Part shown: piece by piece, positions 23,302-32,401 of the stretch
Numbering within the stretch: the stretch's first letter is position 1
Layout: each line of letters begins with the position of its first letter
Program-made: the position numbers and the translations under genes
From: Linanthus parryae
Lineage: Eukaryota > Streptophyta > Magnoliopsida > Ericales > Polemoniaceae
DNA: 64,000 nt
NCBI GenBank assembly: GCA_023055425.1
Contig: JALGPY010000006.1
Span: forward strand, 73,254,127 to 73,318,126
Direction of reading: 5' to 3'
The notes under the pieces: model-generated
The model's database searches: none
What the model saw: only the letters and a program-made list of their open reading frames with translations
What the model was told of the DNA's origin: nothing

Positions 23302-24766
23302 TGATAACTCCATATTTGGAGTTATATTCTTATATGTTTCCTTACCGTTTCGCGTGTATTCCGATGCGTTTTGATAGATTTTGGATCATTTCTTGCTAAA
23401 GTTGAGCATGTTGAGTCTTTGCACGTTAATGATGAGTCCGGGCACTTTTTGCATTGATTTTGGCTATATTTTATCACGTTTGATCTTCCGGTATGTTTCT
23501 CGTGTTGTGGTTTTCAGGAACCGGGAGCTCGGGACGTGACATTGGAGCAAAAGTGAACTTCGGAAAGGTTGGAGGCTCAAAGGGATGCTCGGGAAGTGAA
23601 GACGAAAGGAAAAAGAGCAAGAAGTTGAAGATTGAATGGTGGAAGATCAGAAGTAATCGTACGTTTACCTCAAGGTAATCGTACGATTACCTTCATCCAG
23701 AAGTAATCGTACGATTACTTAGATGTAAACGTACGATTACCTATGAGGCAAGTAATCGTACGATCACATCAAGGTAATCGTACGATTACCTCTGCGGCCA
23801 GAACTGAAATTTTGGGCTGTTTTCGCTATTTTGGCATAGTTTTGGGAATTTGAAGCCACAAAAGACTTAGGAAACATTGGGGAACGACATTCAACATCAG
23901 AACACACCTTGGGAGTCGTGCTTGGAGTGCTTGGGAGCTAGGTCGAGAGTTTGGATCATCCGTTTGGCTTCTCTTCTTCTTTTCTTCTCTAGTTTTTGAT
24001 ACTCGATCATGAAACTTTGTATTATGAACATGATTATGAGTAGCTAAACCCTTATTTTGGGATATCTCGTAGGAAACTAGGGTTTGATCACTACAACTTG
24101 TGGTTTATGGATTTACTCTCATGCTTTTGAGCTTAATTGATGATTTCTTCTTTAGTTATGTGTATTTTATGTTTCTAATTTATCTTTTCTATTGATACAC
24201 GTGTTAATAGGATTGTGCTAGGTTATGAACGATAGAGGAATCTACGTTCGTTGCCCGGAAAATTGAAATACACACTAGCCGTATCTAGGGTTGAGGAATC
24301 TTGCTAGTTAGCTAAGAACAAGAGTAGAAATTAGTATCGTAATGCGTGTTTGAACTTGAGTAAGCTAGAGGAATCAGTTACGATAGTTTAGGCATAGTTA
24401 TTGGTTGAGACATCTTCGATATACAATTGCTCGTTTAACTAGAATAAGAAATTATCGTGTTAGTAAAACATAAATCCAACGTAGTGTGACATTCCTAGTG
24501 ATCCGTAGAGATATCCTGAATTTAATCAAACTTGATACACAACAATATCAACTCGTGCTCGTTAATCTTGAAATAATTCTTTGAATTATTTGAGATAATT
24601 GTTATTTGAATTTTTAGTAGAATTAGGAACCACAAAACAACTGCGTTTTGCCCACATAAAGAACAAACTTAATAGTTAGTTACACGAAGTCCCTTGGGTT
24701 CGACAATCCGGACTTTTCCGATTATTACTGCACCGACAACTGTGCACTTGCAGTTGGAGCGTGTCA
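23302..24766 (+). repeat. Athila 3' LTR
   Basis: This 1465 bp direct repeat of the 5' LTR ends GAGCGTGTCA and is followed by TAGAT. Differences from the 5' LTR noticed by eye include two near 23602-23605, one at about 23699, one in palindrome unit 5 (CGATCAC) and a few more further on. The low divergence indicates recent insertion. Confidence 0.93.
23653..23789. repeat. Six-copy palindrome array inside the 3' LTR
   Basis: Units start at 23653, 23675, 23703, 23725, 23752 and 23774, with the same 22/28/22/27/22 spacing as the 5' LTR. Unit 5 has one substitution (GTAATCGTACGATCAC) that breaks its symmetry; the 5' LTR copy of that unit is perfect. Confidence 0.85.
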
Positions 24767-24771
24767 TAGAT

Positions 24772-24911
24772 CACAAATGTTATGTTTTAAATTGTACTTA
24801 TTATCGAAATTTTGTTATGTACATTAAGCGAAATGTAATCTTAATAGTATATTTCTACTTTTGGTTGTCGATTGTCGCGTTAACCCTGAACCGAGATCCC
24901 GGGCTGTTTCA
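24772..24911 (+). repeat. LTR copy 3, distal 140 bp
   Basis: This resumes the interrupted third LTR of the non-coding element and matches 1491-1630 and 5892-6031. It ends in GGGCTGTTTCA at 24911. The next bases (CTTGATATTC) do not match the internal region, so this is the right end of the whole array; the matching left end lies outside the window. Confidence 0.85.
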
Positions 24912-25759
24912 CTTGATATTCTGGGGAAGGATATGGAAGAATTGAAGGAAAATCAGCATGATTTTGGCACTGAATTCAAGCAAGTTAGGTATATGGTTGA
25001 AAGCATCTTCAAAAGCTTCAATGTGCTCCATGCGGAGGAAGAAGTCTCTCAAGCTGCAGAGGGATCTAAGAAGGTTGGTTCAACCAAGAATTATTTTCAG
25101 TGAACATACAACCCAGGATGGGGCTGCAGGGGTGGTGGACAAAGGGAAGCAAGTGGATCAAGAACAAGGTGATGAAGAACATGAGCAAGATGATGTTGAA
25201 AGTCCGGACTCAGTAATGTTGATTAAAGATCTCAAGAAGAAGAAAAAGAAGGAAAACATTCCAGAGATAGTGACTGAAGCTGATCTGTTTGCTGATGAGG
25301 TGATTTGTGATACTGGTGATGAAGCTGCTCAAGAAGAAGAACAGAAAGATTATGAGGATGATGAAGAAATGCAGAGCCAAAGGGAGATGGAAACTCAACC
25401 CCCTAATTCTTGCCTATTCTCCCTATCTTTTTCAAGGCCTTATTTTCAAAATTTTATGCTTTCATTTTATTTCAAAACACTTATCCAACATTTTCTAAAT
25501 CTGTTTTGATGAAAGTCAAAAAGGGTGAGAAAAAATTAGGTTTTAGGTTTATTTTTATTTGGTACTTTCTAGACTGGCTTAGAGATCTGGTTTTGATCAG
25601 TAGGACTTGATGGATTTTGCTGCTTAATAAGTTGAATTATTTGGATATTTTGTGTTACAATTTATCCTCATGATTACTCTTCTATGCTCTAATGAATATT
25701 TTTTTGCAGAGACCAGTCCTTAAAAAGATTATGGTTTTGTCTTTCATCAATCAGGAGAT
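24912..25759 (+). mobile_element. 3' end of the internal region of an older Copia (SIRE/Maximus-like) element
   Basis: The stretch ends in a CATCAATCAGGAGAT polypurine-type end before an LTR starting TGTAAGTT, the arrangement typical of this Copia group. Upstream frames 24861-25103 and 24958-25509 encode a charged, Glu/Lys/Asp-rich polypeptide with a coiled-coil look and shift relative to each other; they may be the remnant of the C-terminal or third ORF. The rest of the element was separated by the non-coding array insertion and lies beyond the left edge of the window. The lineage call is from overall look, not from a domain. Confidence 0.45.
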
Positions 25760-26992
25760 TGTAAGTTCAGCTAGTTTCAAAGGCTTGAAACAGCTTTCAA
25801 GGCCTTGAAATTGTTTTCAAAGGTTTGAAACATACTGTGTAGTCTACAAACTTAGGGGGAGCTTATCTTCCTAATCTGATTCCCACCTCCCTATACTTGA
25901 TTATATGTATTTTGATGATGGAAGACAAATCATTTTGTTGTCCTAATCTGTTATTAATCCATCTGTTTGAACAAGTTTTTGTAGGGAAAACTTATTACCT
26001 ATTTTGCAGGTTTACTTGCCTAAATTGTGTTCTTGCACAAAAGGAAATTGGATTGATAGATTGGTTATGTGCTTCTGCAAACATGTTTGGACCTTCCTAA
26101 CATACCCAGCTACAAGATCAAGTCAAGATTCTTGAAGATATTGAGCAAGTAGCTATTGGGAAGAGCTGTTAGACAAGTCAAGATTTATAGCTAATTTTTA
26201 GGAAAGTTTGTTATGAGAAGATCTTGAAGATATGTTATTCAAACAAGCTGCATAAGAGGGAATGACTGAAGACTTTCAACAGACACACGATCACAAAGAC
26301 TCGTAACATTACCAGGATTGACAAGCAACTCAAAAGGAGATTCATTTCACTCGATCCATTCCACAGAAGATCACTTCACATTCAAACTGCTTAGTCAGTT
26401 CCCAGTGTTCTTATTTCTGATCTATGTTTTTATATCATTCAGATAATACTTGCTACATTTCCTTCTCATGAGTTTTTCAAGTGAACAATAGAGAATTCTT
26501 GTTGAATCAGTTAGGCAGAGCCGGTACTAGATACGTTAGTGAGAACGACAAGCTGTAACAGAGTAAGGGAACTCTCTGTGCTTGAGATCTAGGGCTTAGC
26601 TTTTGATTAATCAGAATTAAGTTGAAAATCCTGCACGGATCAAATCCCTAAGGTAGGGACGTAGGTCCAAGTGGACTGAACTCTATAAATCTCTGTGTCT
26701 CTTGCATTTATTTTGTTGCTATATACTTAGCCTATTTGCAGCACAAAAAAGACTTTTAGTTCAAGGGTTTGAAAGGCTTCAAGGCATTGAGAAACTCTTA
26801 GATTTTTCTTTGTTATCTGTTTTAATTCCAAGAGTTGAAACTCAGTTCAAGGCCTTGAAATACTCACAGCTTTCTACTAACTTCTTTGAAACCACTCTTT
26901 TAGCAAAATTTGCAAAAGTTACCATACTCTATTCAACCCCCCCCCTTTCTAGAGTATTGATCCTGTTTTACTTCCTACATTACTGTCTTTTA
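25760..26992 (+). repeat. Copia LTR (older), related to the solo LTR at 38840-40087
   Basis: About 1.23 kb, starting TGTAAGTTCAG. It shares with 38840-40087 the order of motifs: phased TTTCAAAGGCTTGAAA sites, a GGGGGAG block, AACAGAGAATTCTT-type text, an A..TACTCTATTCAA block, and a C-rich run followed by AGAGT(A/G)TTTGATC near the end. The end is set by alignment to the solo LTR, and the terminal CA appears mutated to TA. No coding sequence is present. Confidence 0.6.
25775..25830. repeat. Three 16 bp palindromic sites at 20 bp spacing in the Copia LTR
   Basis: TTTCAAAGGCTTGAAA (25775), TTTCAAGGCCTTGAAA (25795, a perfect palindrome) and TTTCAAAGGTTTGAAA (25815) are spaced exactly 20 bp. A related site, GTTCAAGGCCTTGAAA, lies near the LTR end (26845-26860). 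The homologous solo LTR has two at 38879 and 38899, again 20 bp apart, and more near 39880-39975. Confidence 0.75.
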
Positions 26993-28098
26993 CTCTACAT
27001 AAACCCTAAGCTATATAGAGAAGCCTAGCAAAACTTCTAGCTAATCGTATTTAACGTAGCAAAACACGATAGTTTCTCCATATCACATATTAAATGAGGG
27101 AAGAAGAAATCCAACTGAGAAATTGAAGCTTCTTCGTCGTCTTCGTCGTGGATGATGTAAGATGAATACGTCGAATGATGAATAATCCGTCCAAATCAGC
27201 CCCTGTCTTTCAAGTAGAGAATAATCACGTATTTTCACTCCCCCAATATTTTTGGAGTCTCCATTCGAAATATAAACCCTAGGTTGAATATGACTCGTTG
27301 CCTTCTCTTTCATGAATTTGTTGATTTCTCTCAGACCCGGCAAAATAGCCGCCAGACAATTGGCTTTCGCACGAATGATCATACTTTTGTACGAAAGTGC
27401 TCGAACGAGTGAGCAAGAGGTTCGTATGGAAGGAGTTTTTGAGATTTGGCTAAGTTTTTCCATTCGCACGAAAGGCTCTACCTTTTGTACGAGTACCATT
27501 GGCAACTTACTTTGCTTCTCTTTTTTCTCTTCTTTGTGTTCTTCTTCGCTTTTGCGCTTCTGATCTTTGTTGCTGCTGGGTTTTCATGTTGCGGTGCAGG
27601 GCTGGTTTTGGCTGCGGATCCATGTGGCTTTGGGCTAGGTTTAGTTGATTGGAGGAATGCTGATTGATGGTGAAGGAGTTGCAGGTGGTGATGATAGTTG
27701 ATAGCTGCTGGGTATTTTGGTCGCAAGTGGGTTTCTTAATTAGGGAATTAGGTGGGTGTGTTGATCCAGGTTGTAAGAGTTGCAGGTGGTGATTGGTGAT
27801 CAGGGAGTGGGTCTGTTAGGTGGTTGAGTGAAGGAGGTGATTCAGTCGATTGTTTCTGAAGTAGGCAGTGGTGGTCTATTTGGTGGTGAAGGAGAATTAG
27901 AGGTAATTGATGATGGTGAACTGGGTTCAGACAGTTTGGTAATTGTGTAAAGGGTGTGTTTGGATGGAGGTTTCATGGTTGTACTGTGGTGATGGAGTTT
28001 GTTTGGGTGGTCACAGAAATGGTGACAGTGGAAGTAGGAAGTAGGTTAGTTGGTATTTGAGGGATGATTACGGTCATTGTGAGTGTAGAATTGGTAAG
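26993..28098. other. Anonymous region, GT-rich in its second half
   Basis: I see no supported gene. A minus-strand frame at 27083-27505 (140 codons) has no domain. 27340-27500 holds several near-palindromic TTCGCACGAA/TTTGTACGAA motifs, similar in kind to those at 60505-60550, and may be a decayed Copia LTR. From about 27650 on the sequence is rich in GGTGGTGATGG repeats. Confidence 0.3.
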
Positions 28099-28106
28099 GG
28101 TGTTGG

Positions 28107-28696
28107 AAAATTTGCTCAAACCGGCAGCCCCAAACCGATCAGCCCCAACCCGGTCTGAATTTAGCACCCGTTCATCCTCTACTTGATTGCTTACGATTAT
28201 AGAATTGCAAACCCGAACTAACTTTGATTGTCATGACTACGGAGTTAGCAAAACCGTTTAAAACCGGTCCGGTCCGATTTAAATTTCACATGAACAAATT
28301 ACATATTTTAGTTAGATAAACCATCAAAAAATCAAGTTTATAACTTCGAATTTGTTTGGGTATCAAAAAGAATATGGTGAGTTTGAGTTGAACATTCTCC
28401 AACACATACCTATTGGGTCGGGGCAATCTTTTTGGCAAAACCCGGCCAAACCGGTTTGCGCTCAGCCCAAGCGATGGATATGTCATGTATAAAGACTTAA
28501 GTTTTCAAACCATTTGAAACCTTTTTAACCCATCTAAACCCGGCCGAACCGGTCCGAGTCAAAAGGATTGATTGGGTTTGGGTTTTTCGACTTCTTGATT
28601 GCGTTTGGGTATCGATTTGACCAACCCGCGATCATTGGGTTGGGTAGGAAACACACATCCCGAACCCGCCCAACCCGGTCCGTGCTCTGCCCTAAT
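28107..28696. mobile_element. Possible hAT-type non-autonomous insertion rich in AACCCGG motifs
   Basis: The segment is flanked by an exact 8 bp direct repeat GGTGTTGG (28099-28106 and 28697-28704), the duplication length of hAT elements, and it interrupts GT-rich sequence of the same style on both sides. Its right end reversed begins TTAGGGCAGAGCACGGACC, similar to hAT-type MITE ends in plants. A matching left inverted repeat is not seen, which weakens the call. Inside are many CCCAACCCGG/AAACCGG motifs. Confidence 0.35.
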
Positions 28697-28704
28697 GGTG
28701 TTGG

Positions 28705-29711
28705 TGGTTAAGATGTTATGGGCTGGAGAATTGGTGGTTAATGGTGATGGTTGTCAGGTTGTTTTTGAGGTTGGTTAATTAGGTGTTTTGGTTTTCTGTA
28801 TTGGTTTGGCAGGGGCTTTTTATGGTGTAGAGATGAGGATAATGGTGAAGGAGATAGCTGCTAGCTGTTGTTGTTCTCTTCAATTTCTTGTCCTTTCTTC
28901 ATCCTCTCTAGCCAATTCTTGAGCTTCATCCACCTTTTCGAAGTTCGTTTCCCATCCAATTCTAGCCTCGAGCCTCTGGCATCTGAGACACACACAAAAT
29001 GTACATACCGGGAGATTAAATTTTTTAAAAATAGCTCAAATACTAGAAAACGGCCGGACTTAACAATTATGCACATAGCTTAACTTCTCTTCTTTCATAA
29101 TCTACCTGAAAATCACGCAAAATGGTAGAAACGTGTAACAAATATAACTATAATACAGAGTTATCAGGTCCTGAAAATTTATTAAATGGTATTAATGGAC
29201 CTTCCCATTTAATCCCATCATATTGATGGACTCACTGAGCTTTGCCCAGTGACCCAATAAAACCCATCTAAACATAGCCCCATCAAAACTAAATGGCTTC
29301 AAAGAGAAAAATGATTAAACTTTCGAAGCCGTTATTCAAAAACAAAACATATATTATTTTTTTATCTAAAAATCAATATATATATATGCAAAAAAATGGT
29401 TGTTGAGAAGAGAAAACGACGCAGATTTGAGCAGGAAAGGGAAGAGGGCGGCGATGGTGATGACTACGGTGATGAATGGCAATGGAGGACAACGGAGGAA
29501 ATGGAGGATAAAGGCACTCCGCCGCTTAGGAACAAATTCAACCTTTGTGCTCTTCTTCTTCTTCTTTATGACAAATATGGACAACACTCCATTCATTTCA
29601 GGAATAGTTATGCAAGGTACCAGTGGAACTTCATTAATTTTGGGAACATGTAGAACAATTGGCTGCCGGAATCCATTGGTGGGGAAAAGCATTAGAGCTT
29701 ATGGATAAGAT
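28705..29711. other. Anonymous region with two weak coding candidates
   Basis: On the minus strand a charged segment (28861-28984, SRLELDGKRTSKRWMKLKNW..., ending TAG) follows a good acceptor (TGTGTCTCAG) and could be a terminal exon; no partner exon was identified. On the plus strand 29396-29653 encodes 85 codons with a basic start (MVVEKRKRRRFEQ) and an acidic stretch, no known domain. Neither is called as a gene. The surrounding DNA is low in other signals. Confidence 0.25.
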
Positions 29712-29734
29712 GGAGTCTATTGGGAAGATATATA

Positions 29735-29979
29735 CTCCCCCGTTCTCTCTGTTTCTTCAAAAAAATATACGGGTATTAATTGGACCTAACAATTTGATTA
29801 GCAAAAAAAATCAAGAATTTGATAATTTTTTTTTTGGGGGAGGGGGGTATCGTAGAGAAAAGTTTACTCTACGACACTATGAAAAGATTACCTTATTCTT
29901 GCAACGTTTTGCTGATCAAATCACCATTCCGAAATAATAACCAAATAATTTTTTAAAGAAACAGAGAGAATGGAGGGAG
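29735..29979. mobile_element. Stowaway-type MITE (Tc1/mariner)
   Basis: The 245 bp element has terminal inverted repeats of about 25 bp (left CTCCCCCGTTCTCTCTGTTT, right reversed CTCCCTCCATTCTCTCTGTT) and a TA target duplication on each side. The CTCCCTCC terminus and TA duplication are diagnostic of Stowaway elements. It has no coding capacity. It sits in the centre of a further imperfect inverted repeat (29710-29734 and 29980-30004). Confidence 0.85.
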
Positions 29980-30004
29980 TATATATCTTCCTGACAGACT
30001 CCAT

Positions 30005-30350
30005 TTCACCCCCTTAGGTTTTATGCAAAGACACTTTCACCCTTTTCAGTTTGGAAAATGACACTTTCGCCCCTTCTGTAAAATGACAATCTAGGGGTAA
30101 AATGATACTCGTGTATCCAAAAACTTGGGGATACAATTGCTATTTACCATCTTGTAAATGATAATTAGGTTTAAATGGGTAAATCATATAAAAATATTCC
30201 ATTTATACCTAATCCAATTAAGACCACCTACTGATGGTCTTCCTTGGGTATTACCTATTTAGGATCAAACTAATAATAATCCAAACTAAACTCATCCAAC
30301 CCGCCCATTTTGTTAGGTCTAGATGGTGGTTTGATATTCCTGCCCGAATT
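30005..30350. other. Non-coding; remnant of a Mutator-like inverted-repeat end
   Basis: 30005-30115 contains repeated ATGACACTTTCGCCCCTT-like text of the same style as the Mutator-like terminal repeats at 40593 and 53441. No partner end was located, so it is only a fragment. The remaining bases show nothing identifiable. Confidence 0.3.
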
Positions 30351-30655
30351 GCAAAAAACTTTTGGAAGAAACTGTAAGTGGGCTACAAGAAAGCTGTCGG
30401 GTATCCCTTCTTGCTTATGCACTTGGATCTTAAAGCAAGATTAAAATTGACTGACACGGATAGAAATTGGCCAATAGGACCCACACATTTGTTTCGTAAA
30501 GTACCTGACCACTTCAAGATCTATGAGTCAGACCACATAGTACAGGAGATGAGAGTGGCCCTAGTCAACCAGCCATCCAGTCGGACACCTTGGGGGAGGT
30601 TTTAGTAGAGTCAACCTTCTCAACGTGGGTTTTAGCATATAGGCTCATATGAAAT
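30351..30655 (+). mobile_element. Old Athila fragment, env-position ORF part, left of the LINE
   Basis: The frame 30378-30605 begins GYKKAVGYPFLLMHLDL and continues with WPIGPTHLFRKVPDHFKIYE, which aligns with the Athila env-position protein at 20340-20460 (HSFLLLHLA..., DKIPDPFKD). It ends at the LINE insertion; the 3' remainder resumes at 36522. This copy is diverged from the young Athila element and belongs to a different subfamily. Confidence 0.6.
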
Positions 30656-30667
30656 CCATGCAAGACC
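30656..30667. repeat. LINE target site duplication (left); right copy 36510-36521
   Basis: CCATGCAAGACC precedes the LINE and CCAAGCAAGACC follows its A-tail, 12 bp with one mismatch. Variable-length duplications of this size are expected for target-primed insertion. Confidence 0.8.
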
Positions 30668-30700
30668 AAGTTTCTCTCTCTAGAATACAGAGCATTTTGA

Positions 30701-31870
30701 ATGGAAGTTGAGGAAAATTGGGAACCACCACCCCACCGTCCTACACCGCCTGCCGCGACGGCCGGTGCTGGTCATGTAAGTGATCGTGAGGGACTTTGCT
30801 GTAATCAGCAGAATTACAAGCGTCGATTCGTGATGAACAATTGGGCTAGTGATGAGTCCGAGGATGAGTCTGGTGTGAAGAAATTCAGGGAAGCACTTCT
30901 CTCAGATCCGGTAGGGATCTACATGGGAGAGGACGAGTTGGAACCGGAGGAGCCGGCGGCGAAACGATCGGGAATCAGATCGGAGATCTTACCAGACGGA
31001 AGCATTAGTGTTCAGATTGAAGGACGAACGTTGAAACGACTACACAAGCCATGGAGTAGAGCTCTCATCCTTCATGTGCTGGGGAACCACTTCCTCCATG
31101 CTCAATTGACGGCACAGTGGAAACTTCAGAAGGGGTTTGAACTAACAGATCTGGAGAATGGATTTTACTGTGTTAGGTTCTATCTCAGGGAGGATTATGA
31201 GCACGTTTTGCTGCGGGGGCCATGGATGATTTTGGGGCAGTACATCACGGTGCAGAAATGGTATCCACATTTTGATCCATATGGTAAGGTGAGTCTCACC
31301 ACGCCATTCTGGATTAGGCTGCGTGGAATCTCGGTGGAGTATTTTGATGAAGATCTGCTCATGGAAATTGGTCAAAACTTCAGCAAATCGGTGAAAGTGG
31401 ATCTCGCTACAGTTTCAGCTGAACGTGGGAAGTATGCCAGGATCAGTGTAGAGGTGGATTTGGCGAAGAGTCTCCAGCCAGCGATCTGGGTGAACGGGAA
31501 GAAGATCCTCGTGGAGTATGAAGGTCTGAAATAGATATGCTTTGGCTGTGGTATGTTTGGGCATAAGAGGGAGAAATGTCCGTTTCTAGTGACTCCAGAA
31601 GTGGGTGGAGCAGAGAAAGGGGCGGAGAATTCAATGGAAGGGGCGGAGATACCAGTGTCGGTGCCGGCGCCGGGAAAGGAGGTGGATAAATTTGGGCCAT
31701 GGATGATTGCAACTCGGAAGAAACCAAATGGGTCAACCCGGAAGGAACCACTGAGTCAGATGGGTGCTAACTCGGAGGGGGGTACTGGTCCACGTGGCGA
31801 AGGGGTCACCTTAGGATCTAGATTTGATGCACTGTACGTATCGAGTGGGGATGATATGCGAAGCAAATAA
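30701..31870 (+). pseudogene. LINE ORF1 (DUF4283-type RNA-binding protein) with an in-frame amber stop
   Basis: The frame starts MEVEENWEPP and contains the DUF4283-type domain found in plant L1 ORF1 at about residues 105-270 (LHVLGNHFLHAQ, FYCVRFYLREDYEHVL, GPWMILGQYITVQKW, PFWIRLRGISVEYF). A TAG at 31532-31534 interrupts it directly before the zinc knuckle, which follows in the same frame as CFGCGMFGHKREKC (C-x2-C-x4-H-x4-C, from about 31538). The frame continues to 31870 as a low-complexity, Gly/Glu/Pro-rich tail. ORF1 proteins coat LINE RNA; this one would be truncated before the knuckle. Confidence 0.8.
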
Positions 31871-32019
31871 TCACCTCAGGGACTGCGTGGCAGGCCCAAT
31901 CTGGTGGGGACACGTGGACTGGCAGTTATGGAAAAAATAATGAGAAGGGAAAGGGATCGTCGTTTGGGGATAATGGGAAAAACCCTAATACAACTTTCAC
32001 TTTTGGGAGTTCGAGTGGA

Positions 32020-32394
32020 GTGGTCGATTTCCAGACGCCGTTGAGTAACATTGACGGGAATCAGGGTTTGGATTTATCTTCACCAGCAACGAATGCGTTG
32101 AGGAATGGAGGTTATCAGAAGAACAATTTTTCAATCGGAAGAGGTCATTCTTCAGGTAGGGGAAGGTTGGCATCAGCCGGAGCTTACAACAACAGGGTGC
32201 TGGATAGATTGGGTGGATTTCAGCCTTCAAAAATTCTTCAGTCCCCCAATAGAGCCGGTATGGCTTACAGAAATGAGGTACTCTCTCCCTCTCAATACAA
32301 AAATGCTAGTCAGCTTGTTAACAGAGCATCAAAGCAGGTTGAATCCTGCACTGATGAGAACACCAATCCGGGGGGCCGGAATAAAACAAATTAG
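32020..32394 (+). pseudogene. LINE ORF1 C-terminal extension, shifted frame
   Basis: An open frame of 124 codons (MVDFQTPLSN...) lies between ORF1 and ORF2, rich in Ser/Asn/Gly/Arg with GRGHSSGRGR. It probably was the end of ORF1 before a frameshift between 31870 and 32020. It has no recognisable domain. It stops 7 bases before the ORF2 start codon. Confidence 0.4.
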
Positions 32395-32401
32395 TTTCCA
32401 A

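Larger units (their letters stand above)
10290..24766 (+). mobile_element. Complete Athila-type Ty3/Gypsy retrotransposon, 14.5 kb
   Basis: The element has two LTRs of exactly 1465 bp (10290-11754 and 23302-24766), both TG...CA, a 5 bp target duplication TAGAT, a tRNA-Asp primer site, gag, a fused protease/RT/RNase H/integrase frame, an env-position reading frame and a polypurine tract. The Asp primer site, the pol style (CDLGAS protease, FMDDFS in RT), the lack of a chromodomain and the extra 3' ORF point to the Athila lineage. By eye the two LTRs differ at about seven sites, under 1 percent, so insertion was recent. It interrupts LTR copy 3 of the non-coding element. It is probably not autonomous because gag has lost its core. 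Confidence 0.93.

Noticed and set aside
27083..27505. 140-codon minus-strand frame as a gene
   Set aside because: No domain, no supporting splice or context, and it crosses motif-rich possible LTR sequence.
29396..29653. 85-codon basic/acidic frame as a gene
   Set aside because: No domain and overlapping frames of similar length; kept only as a weak remark.
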